NCBI GenBank assembly: GCA_028816945.1
Contig: JAPPQG010000006.1
Span: forward strand, 1 to 5,245
Length of the DNA stretch: 5,245 bases
Direction of reading: 5' to 3'
From: Alphaproteobacteria bacterium
Lineage (GTDB): Bacteria; Pseudomonadota; Alphaproteobacteria; RS24
Positions 1 to 4,138 of this stretch are shown piece after piece (positions within the stretch are counted from its first letter, which is position 1; each line of letters starts with the position of its first letter). The notes under the pieces were generated by a model. It ran no database searches. It was not told the origin of the DNA and saw only the letters and a list, made by a program, of their open reading frames with translations. The position numbers and the translations under genes were made by a program.

Positions 1-516
1 TTCTACAAGCTTACCCCACCATTTTTTTTGCTTTTCCTGCTTGTAGAATTTTTTCATAACAGGCCATGTGATTTCTACATCACAACGCTCACCCGTAGGC
101 GTATCCCCATAGGCTTTTCTCCATGGTTCATGTCCATGTGTTATTTTTTCAAGGCCCCTACCCGAAAATGAGGAAAGTTTATCCCAAATACTGTCCAAAA
201 ATTCCCTATCTTTATCGGTCAGCTGCTTCCATGAATTATATTTCCTGTCTGTTGGGTCAAGCGATTGCCATCTATATTGCTTAAAACGCCTGTAAAGAAT
301 AGGAATCGCCGGGCCATGCGCCCAAGCCTCAATCGGCTCACTAAAACAAGGCCTATCCCTTTCCGCAAGCGATATTGCTTGCGCAAAGTAACATAATTTC
401 TGCAATTTAAGATTGGTGATACTATCGCCAGCAGAAACATTAATCTTTGTAAAAAAATAATCCGCCACCGCATGCACAGACGGCAGATTCTTCTTTCTAG
501 TCATATTTCCAGTCAT
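1..516 (-). CDS. Panacea-domain (DUF4065, SocA/GepA-like) protein, probable antitoxin; 3' end beyond left window edge
   Basis: The frame is open for 172 codons from ATG at 516 to the window edge with no stop, so the C-terminus is missing. The start is supported by an upstream in-frame TAA and by GAGAGA about 8 bases before the ATG; a second ATG (codon 5) is less well placed. Panacea features seen: HAVADYFF (residues 15-22), the core ITNLKLQKLCYFAQA (33-47), PIEAWAHGPAIPILYRRF (61-78) and the late motif ITHGHEPWRKAY (125-136). The domain spans roughly residues 14-136. Known for the family: Panacea proteins are antitoxins for many unrelated toxins; Caulobacter SocA delivers its toxin SocB to ClpXP; GepA is a phage-associated member. 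Inferred: this is the antitoxin of a two-gene system whose toxin would lie off the left edge, since no toxin-sized frame precedes it. It could also be a solitary or phage-derived copy. Family assignment is firm, antitoxin role moderate. Confidence 0.85.
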   Translation of the reverse strand, partial: MTGNMTRKKNLPSVHAVADYFFTKINVSAGDSITNLKLQKLCYFAQAISLAERDRPCFSEPIEAWAHGPAIPILYRRFKQYRWQSLDPTDRKYNSWKQLTDKDREFLDSIWDKLSSFSGRGLEKITHGHEPWRKAYGDTPTGERCDVEITWPVMKKFYKQEKQKKWWGKLVE

Positions 517-602
517 AGCGATTTTCTCTCAATTTCGGCACTTTATAAAAAATTTATTATAATTTTGCGTAGGGTGCATAAATACGCCCTTTACCAATAA
601 AA

Positions 603-622
603 TGCGTTACATGACAAACGCA
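603..622 (-). terminator. weak terminator or attenuator candidate before the Panacea gene
   Basis: On the minus strand TGCGTT and AACGCA form a 6-bp stem with an 8-base loop, followed directly by TTTTATTGG. The stem is short and the T run is interrupted. It could end transcripts coming from ychF, more than 150 bases downstream of that gene, or act as a leader element of the Panacea gene. Confidence 0.2.
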
Positions 623-647
623 AAACAGGGCAAACTCAAACGACTCA

Positions 648-662
648 CCTTATATTATAAGG
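648..662. promoter_or_regulatory. 15-base perfect palindrome, operator-like
   Basis: CCTTATA-T-TATAAGG is a perfect inverted repeat with 7-base arms around one central base. It lies 131 bases before the Panacea start and overlaps a TATAAT-like hexamer. Toxin-antitoxin operons are often autoregulated through such sites, so an operator is a reasonable inference. The AT-rich composition raises the odds of a chance palindrome. Confidence 0.35.
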
Positions 663-688
663 ACAATATATTATAAGCATATTATAAG
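652..688. repeat. three direct copies of ATATTATAAG
   Basis: Identical 10-base copies lie at 652-661, 668-677 and 679-688 (start-to-start spacing 16 and 11 bases). Read on the minus strand each contains TATAAT, the consensus -10 hexamer. The first copy is part of the palindrome at 648-662, so the other two look like repeated half-sites. A minus-strand TTGTGC (688-693), 17 bases, TATATT (665-670) combination is possible but weak. Confidence 0.5.
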
Positions 689-778
689 CACAACCTGCCT
701 TTTTTGCTTTTGTTTGTGTTTTGTTCTAATGTTGTTTTTATGCAACAGTCACAATTGAACGCAAGCGACTCCCAGCCC

Positions 779-1876
779 CTAAACATTAAACTTAAACAGC
801 ATAATGTCGCCGTCTTGGACGATATAGTCTTTGCCTTCTTGGCGCATTTTGCCACCATCGCGGGCGGCTTGTTCGCCGCCTAAATCTATGTAATCGGCAA
901 AAGCGATGGTCTCAGCGCGGATAAAGCCGCGCGCAAAATCGGTATGAATTGTGCCTGCGGCTTGTATGGCTGAACTGCCTTTGCGGAGTGTCCATGCGCG
1001 GGCTTCTTTTGGCCCGCAAGTGAAAAAAGTAATCAGGCCAAGCAGTGCATAGCCTTGCCGAATGACGCGGTTTAGCCCCGTCTCTTGCAATCCCAATGTC
1101 GCAAGATATTCCAGCCTATCGCTATCGGCTAATTGCGCCAACTCTTCTTCAATGCGGGCTGAGATAATAACGGCCTCTGCCTTTTCGGCTTGCGCTTTGG
1201 CTTGTATGGCGGCGGTTTGCGCATTGCCTGTGCTTGCGTCTGCTTCATCTACATTACAAATATATAAAACGGGTTTTGCGGTGAGCAGTTGCAAGTTTTT
1301 GAATGCCTGCTCTTGTCCTTTGGGAATGGTTGCGTTGCGGGCAGGCCGTCCCGCTCGCAATTCATCTAATGCTAATGACAATAAGTCTAGTTCCGCTATG
1401 GCTTGCTTATCTTTGCTCGTTGCCTTTTTACGCAAACCCGCTTCTCGTTTTTCAAGGCTTTCAAGGTCGGCAAGCATAAGTTCCGTTTCCACAATTTCCG
1501 CATCGGCAAGCGGGTCAATGCGGTTTTCCACATGGGTAATATTGCTGTCCTCAAAACAGCGCACCACATGGGCAATTGCATCGGTCTCACGGATATTGGC
1601 AAGAAATTGATTGCCTAATCCCTCGCCCTTGCTTGCCCCCCGCACGAGGCCCGCAATATCCACAAAGCGCAAACGCGCTGGCACAATTTGTTTAGAATTG
1701 GCAAGTGCGGCAAGTTGGTCGAGGCGGGGGTCAGGCACAGCCAATTCGCCCGTATTCGGCTCTATCGTGCAGAAGGGAAAATTGGCAGCCTGTGCCGCGC
1801 TGGTTTGGGTTAAGGCATTAAATAGGGTGGATTTGCCAACATTCGGCAAGCCGATAATCCCACAGCGAAAGCCCAT
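779..1876 (-). CDS. ychF: Redox-regulated ribosome-associated ATPase YchF (Obg family, OLA1-type)
   Basis: A complete 365-residue protein of the usual family length (about 363-368). YchF is a cytoplasmic P-loop NTPase of the TRAFAC/Obg group that binds ribosomes and prefers ATP over GTP. The sequence shows G1 GLPNVGKST (9-17), a conserved ANFPFCTIEPNTG block (31-43), G3 DIAGLVRGASKGEGLGNQF (73-91), and NVDE (208-211), the NxxE motif that replaces NKxD and explains the ATP preference. A helical segment rich in Glu and Lys (about 125-180) is followed by the C-terminal TGS domain (about 280-365), with the typical IHTDFARGFIRAETI and EGKDYIVQDGD blocks. The ATG is preceded by AAAGGA with 9-11 bases spacing, and the gene begins 18 bases after the pth stop, so the two should be cotranscribed. 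All key motifs are intact. Confidence 0.98.
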   Translation of the reverse strand: MGFRCGIIGLPNVGKSTLFNALTQTSAAQAANFPFCTIEPNTGELAVPDPRLDQLAALANSKQIVPARLRFVDIAGLVRGASKGEGLGNQFLANIRETDAIAHVVRCFEDSNITHVENRIDPLADAEIVETELMLADLESLEKREAGLRKKATSKDKQAIAELDLLSLALDELRAGRPARNATIPKGQEQAFKNLQLLTAKPVLYICNVDEADASTGNAQTAAIQAKAQAEKAEAVIISARIEEELAQLADSDRLEYLATLGLQETGLNRVIRQGYALLGLITFFTCGPKEARAWTLRKGSSAIQAAGTIHTDFARGFIRAETIAFADYIDLGGEQAARDGGKMRQEGKDYIVQDGDIMLFKFNV

Positions 1877-1894
1877 TAGTGCATGTCCTTTGAT

Positions 1895-2497
1895 TTAAGC
1901 ATGGGCAAGGCTTTCTCTTACACGGGTTTGATAAGTCGCATCAGTGCCTATGCCTGTATCTGTGCCTGTATCATTATGTGTTGCCAATAGGGGGGCATGT
2001 TCGGCTAGCGCATCTAGCAGGGGCGTTAGCCATTTGCGTTCAGCGTTAGAGAAATCATGCAAAACATAAGATGTCACTTTATCTTTATCGCCGGGGTGGC
2101 CAATGCCTAATCTTGCGCGGCGAAATTCATTGCCAATATGCGCTTTCAGTGAGCGCAACCCATTATGGCCTGCTAGCCCGCCGCCTAATTTCATCCGCAA
2201 TGTGCCGGGGGGAAGGTCAAGCTCATCATAAAAAACAACTAATTGTGAAAGAGGCAATTTATAAAAGCGAATAAGTTCAGCCAACGACTTGCCGCTTTCA
2301 TTCATATAAGTTGTCGGTTTCAGCAATAAGGCTTCTTCTCTATCTAATGTGCCTTTTGTAAAAAGCCCCCGAAATTTTTTCTCAAAAGGGGGGAAATTAT
2401 GGCGTTCGGCAATTTTATCAAGTGCCATAAAACCGATATTATGGCGGTTATTGGCATGTTCGGGCCCGGGATTGCCAAGTCCAGCAAGCAAAAGCAT
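1895..2497 (-). CDS. pth: Peptidyl-tRNA hydrolase
   Basis: A 200-residue cytoplasmic enzyme that cleaves the ester bond of peptidyl-tRNA released from stalled ribosomes, recycling the tRNA. Bacterial Pth1 signatures are clear: GLGNPG with Asn9 (6-11), RHNIGF with the catalytic His19 (18-23), TTYMNESG with Asn66 (62-69), YDELDLPPG with Asp91 (90-98), GGGLAGHNGLRSL with Asn112 (105-117) and GIGHPGDKDKV (131-141). These match the known E. coli residues Asn10, His20, Asn68, Asp93 and Asn114. The start has AGGGGA about 7 bases upstream. The C-terminal part carries a Thr/Gly/Asp repeat (177-186) outside the catalytic core. It sits between rplY and ychF, a common alphaproteobacterial order that groups translation functions. 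Confidence 0.98.
   Translation of the reverse strand: MLLLAGLGNPGPEHANNRHNIGFMALDKIAERHNFPPFEKKFRGLFTKGTLDREEALLLKPTTYMNESGKSLAELIRFYKLPLSQLVVFYDELDLPPGTLRMKLGGGLAGHNGLRSLKAHIGNEFRRARLGIGHPGDKDKVTSYVLHDFSNAERKWLTPLLDALAEHAPLLATHNDTGTDTGIGTDATYQTRVRESLAHA
1940..1969 (-). repeat. short coding repeat in the Pth C-terminal tail
   Basis: The tail encodes TGTDTGIGTD from imperfect 12-base units (ACAGGCACAGAT, then ACAGGCATAGGC, then ACTGAT). It follows the last conserved Pth helix and looks like slippage-derived low complexity. Confidence 0.5.
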
Positions 2498-2600
2498 TGC
2501 ACTTCCCCTTAAACAAGCCCCCCATAGTTAATATGCCCTTCTTTAATATAGTATGCCTTTAATATAATGCGCGCAATAGAGTTAAGTTTGGCAAAATTAC

Positions 2601-2690
2601 TCTCTACTACTTTATCACTCTCTACTATTTTATTATTCTCTACCGCTTTACTGCTCTTTGCCACTTTACTATTCTTTACCGCTCTCTTTA
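2601..2690. repeat. 18-base degenerate tandem repeat crossing the rplY stop codon
   Basis: Four adjacent 18-base units lie at 2601-2618, 2619-2636, 2637-2654 and 2655-2672. On the plus strand each starts TCTYT and contains a TTTA(C/T) core. A shorter, irregular unit (2673-2690) leads into the lysine/aspartate-rich end of rplY. The rplY stop (2669-2671) lies in the fourth unit. In the rplY frame the units contain TAA or TAG. In another minus-strand frame they stay open and encode six-residue repeats (NSKVAK, SSKAVE, NNKIVE, SDKVVE). No terminator is visible in the 171-base rplY-pth gap, so the three genes can share a transcript. Confidence 0.75.
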
Positions 2691-3382
2691 TCGCCTTTAT
2701 CAGATTTTTTATCGCCTTCATCTTCGGCTTTTTCTTTATCTTCTGCGGCCTCTTCGCCCTCTACGCCTTCTTCACCTTCAACTTCTTCGGCTTTTTCTTC
2801 CTCTTCTTCTGTCAAGCCCGCAGGTGTCGCAATGGTCGCAATGGTAAAATCGCGGTCGGTAATTGTTGGTGTCACCCCTTCGGGCAGGGCAACATTTGAA
2901 ATATGCAAAGATGCCCCAATATCGGCTTCGACTAAATCAATCTCAATCCGTTCGGGAATATTGTCAGCGGGGCATAATAATTCAACCATATAGCGCACAA
3001 CATTCAACACGCCCCCGCGCTTAATGCCCGGGCAAATATCCTCATTTAAGAAATTAACGGGGATTTCAACAGCAATTTTTGCCCCCTTGCCAAGTCGCAA
3101 AAAGTCGGCATGTAAAATAATATCTTTGACTGAATCTAATTGGACATCACGGGCAATAACGCGGTTTTTTTTGCCCTCTATGTCAATATCAAGCAAGGTC
3201 GACATAAGGCGTCCTGTTTGGTAAATTTTTGTCAGCACTTTGCGTTCAAGGATAATGCTTACAGGGTCTTGCTTGTCCCCGTAAATAATGGCAGGAATCT
3301 TGCCGTCACGGCGCAAACTACGGGCTGTGCTTTTGCCCTTTTGTGTGCGTGGCTCTGCATTTAGACTGGTAACATCAGCCAT
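2669..3382 (-). CDS. rplY: 50S ribosomal protein L25, long CTC/TL5 form, with acidic tail
   Basis: A 237-residue protein that binds 5S rRNA in the central protuberance of the 50S subunit. The N-terminal L25 domain (about 1-95) shows GKSTARSLRRDGKIPAIIYG (16-35) and ARDVQLDSVKDIILHADFL (77-95). The second beta domain typical of CTC/TL5 (about 100-188) shows GGVLNVVRYMVELLCP (123-138) and LHISNVALPEGVTPTITDRD (159-178). A tail of about 47 residues (191-237) is first nearly pure Glu with Gly/Val/Ala, then Lys/Asp/Gly/Ser-rich; such acidic tails occur in alphaproteobacterial L25 but vary in length. The start is fixed by AGGAG 6 bases before the ATG. The gene heads the rplY-pth-ychF operon behind its own promoter candidate. 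The stop falls in a tandem repeat, suggesting recent remodelling of the C-terminus. Confidence 0.97.
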   Translation of the reverse strand: MADVTSLNAEPRTQKGKSTARSLRRDGKIPAIIYGDKQDPVSIILERKVLTKIYQTGRLMSTLLDIDIEGKKNRVIARDVQLDSVKDIILHADFLRLGKGAKIAVEIPVNFLNEDICPGIKRGGVLNVVRYMVELLCPADNIPERIEIDLVEADIGASLHISNVALPEGVTPTITDRDFTIATIATPAGLTEEEEEKAEEVEGEEGVEGEEAAEDKEKAEDEGDKKSDKGDKESGKE

Positions 3383-3383
3383 G

Positions 3384-3407
3384 ATTTGCTCCTAAATTTG
3401 CTCCTAA
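3384..3407 (-). promoter_or_regulatory. duplicated Shine-Dalgarno block before rplY
   Basis: The 12-base sequence TTAGGAGCAAAT is repeated perfectly in tandem. The proximal AGGAG is 6 bases from the rplY ATG and is the likely working site; the distal one is 18 bases away, too far for normal initiation from the same ATG. Confidence 0.75.
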
Positions 3408-3451
3408 TATCCCAATTATCCCAATAATGCCTAGTGATTACAGCTGCGCCT

Positions 3452-3480
3452 TATATAAGCCCATTATGCGCTTATGGCAA
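3452..3480 (-). promoter_or_regulatory. sigma-70-type promoter candidate for rplY-pth-ychF
   Basis: Minus strand TTGCCA (3475-3480), 17-base spacer, TATATA (3452-3457). Predicted transcription start is near 3445, giving a leader of about 60 bases before rplY. The -10 lies in the perfect 10-base palindrome CTTATATAAG (3450-3459). The position in the only gap between the two gene clusters supports the call; it is based on motif match alone. Confidence 0.5.
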
Positions 3481-3521
3481 GTGAAAATAACAATTTTACA
3501 AAGGGCAATAATGGTAGGCGT

Positions 3522-3866
3522 TTAGCCCGCCGCTAAATCAATGCCTTTTTCTTCTAAAAAGGCGCGCAATTCGCCTGTTTCAAACATTTCACGGATAATA
3601 TCGCAACCGCCTACAAATTCGCCTTTCACATAAAGTTGCGGAATGGTCGGCCAATTTGAGAAAGTTTTAACGCCTTCCCGCAAAGCGTCATCCTCTAAAA
3701 CATTTACGCCTTTGAAATCAGTGCCTAAATGCGCCAAAATCTGCACCACTTGACCCGAAAAGCCGCATTGTGGAAATTGTGGCGTGCCTTTCATAAATAG
3801 CACAATATCATTATCGCCAATGGCGCTTTGAATGTCTGTTTGAATCTGTGGGTTTGTATCGTTCAT
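3522..3866 (-). CDS. grxD: Monothiol glutaredoxin, CGFS type (Grx4/GrxD family)
   Basis: A 114-residue single-domain cytoplasmic protein of usual family length. It shows the family markers in order: Lys26 in FMKGTPQFPQ (24-33), the active-site CGFS (34-37), WPTIPQLYVKGEF with the cis-proline Pro76 (72-84) and GGCDI (86-90), which binds glutathione. Known for the family: CGFS glutaredoxins carry or transfer a glutathione-ligated [2Fe-2S] cluster and pair with BolA proteins instead of acting mainly as disulfide reductases. Here bolA lies directly upstream with a 14-base gap, which supports that partnership. The start has AAGG 7 bases upstream. No rho-independent terminator is evident after the stop, although a 6-bp hairpin without a T run overlaps it. 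Confidence 0.97.
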   Translation of the reverse strand: MNDTNPQIQTDIQSAIGDNDIVLFMKGTPQFPQCGFSGQVVQILAHLGTDFKGVNVLEDDALREGVKTFSNWPTIPQLYVKGEFVGGCDIIREMFETGELRAFLEEKGIDLAAG

Positions 3867-3880
3867 TTTGTAACCTTATA

Positions 3881-4114
3881 TTATTCAGGAATAGTTGTTT
3901 GTAAAGCGAGGGCATGGAGTTCATAGCCCATATTGCCTTCTAGTGCATCATAAACCATTTTATGTTGCTCAATACGCGTCTTACCCTTAAAAGCAGCCGA
4001 TGTTACAAGCACGGCATAATGGTCGCCATCCTGCCGCAAATCGGTAATTTCTACAACAGCATCAGGCAGGGCTTGCTTTATCTTATGGACAATATCGGGT
4101 GCATTCATGGGCAT
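3881..4114 (-). CDS. bolA: BolA family protein, likely partner of GrxD
   Basis: A 77-residue small BolA/IbaG-like protein. It contains the class II KH-like fold signature: DGDHYAVLVTSAAFKGKT (29-46) with His32 in the loop expected to hold the variable cluster ligand, QHKMVYDAL (50-58), and ELHALAL (65-71) with the invariant His67. Known for the family: BolA-like proteins form [2Fe-2S]-bridged heterodimers with CGFS glutaredoxins. The next gene encodes exactly such a glutaredoxin. The chosen ATG at 4114 has AGGAG 8 bases upstream; Met3 would be 14 bases away and is less likely. The gene starts 21 bases after the purL stop. Whether it acts as a transcription regulator like E. coli BolA or in iron-sulfur trafficking cannot be told from sequence. 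Confidence 0.95.
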   Translation of the reverse strand: MPMNAPDIVHKIKQALPDAVVEITDLRQDGDHYAVLVTSAAFKGKTRIEQHKMVYDALEGNMGYELHALALQTTIPE

Positions 4115-4138
4115 GGGGCTATCTCCTATTTGCTCCTA
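4115..4138 (-). promoter_or_regulatory. double Shine-Dalgarno region of bolA overlapping the purL stop
   Basis: Two AGGAG motifs (4133-4137 and 4123-4127) lie ten bases apart. The proximal one is 8 bases from the bolA ATG. The distal one shares bases with the purL stop TAG (4136-4138), so ribosomes finishing purL would uncover or reload the site. This suggests translational coupling. Confidence 0.6.

Larger units (their letters stand above)
517..778. other. AT-rich intergenic region between ychF and the Panacea gene
   Basis: This 262-base gap holds no credible gene. It is clearly more AT-rich than the flanking coding sequence. From right to left it contains a T-rich run (about 697-727 on the plus strand), three ATATTATAAG direct repeats, a 15-base palindrome, a weak 6-bp hairpin, and an 8-base palindrome ATTATAAT (556-563). 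The last gives a TATAAT on the minus strand about 40 bases before the Panacea start, without a good -35 partner. No strong terminator for ychF is visible. The region presumably carries the promoter of the Panacea gene, but which element serves is not decided by the sequence. Confidence 0.6.

Noticed and set aside
219..473. 84-residue minus-strand frame
   Set aside because: It is a different frame within the Panacea gene, which has strong family motifs; the 84-residue product has none.
602..676. 24-codon plus-strand frame in the ychF-Panacea gap
   Set aside because: It has no ribosome-binding site, no recognisable features and runs through the palindromic repeats.
648..688. CRISPR-like array
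   Set aside because: Repeats are only 10 bases with 1-6 base gaps; no spacer-sized intervals are present.
1062..1898. Plus-strand frames opposite ychF (and a 68-residue minus-strand frame at 1396-1602)
   Set aside because: They lie inside the well-supported ychF gene, have no recognisable domains and look like shadows of its codon pattern.
2567..2993. Plus-strand frames rich in Phe or Ser opposite the end of rplY
   Set aside because: Their composition is the complement of the Glu/Lys-rich rplY tail and the repeats; the apparent membrane-like Phe runs are an artefact of that.
3521..3537. Hairpin TTTAGC/GCTAAA at the end of grxD as a terminator
   Set aside because: It overlaps the stop codon and coding end and is not followed by a T run on the minus strand.
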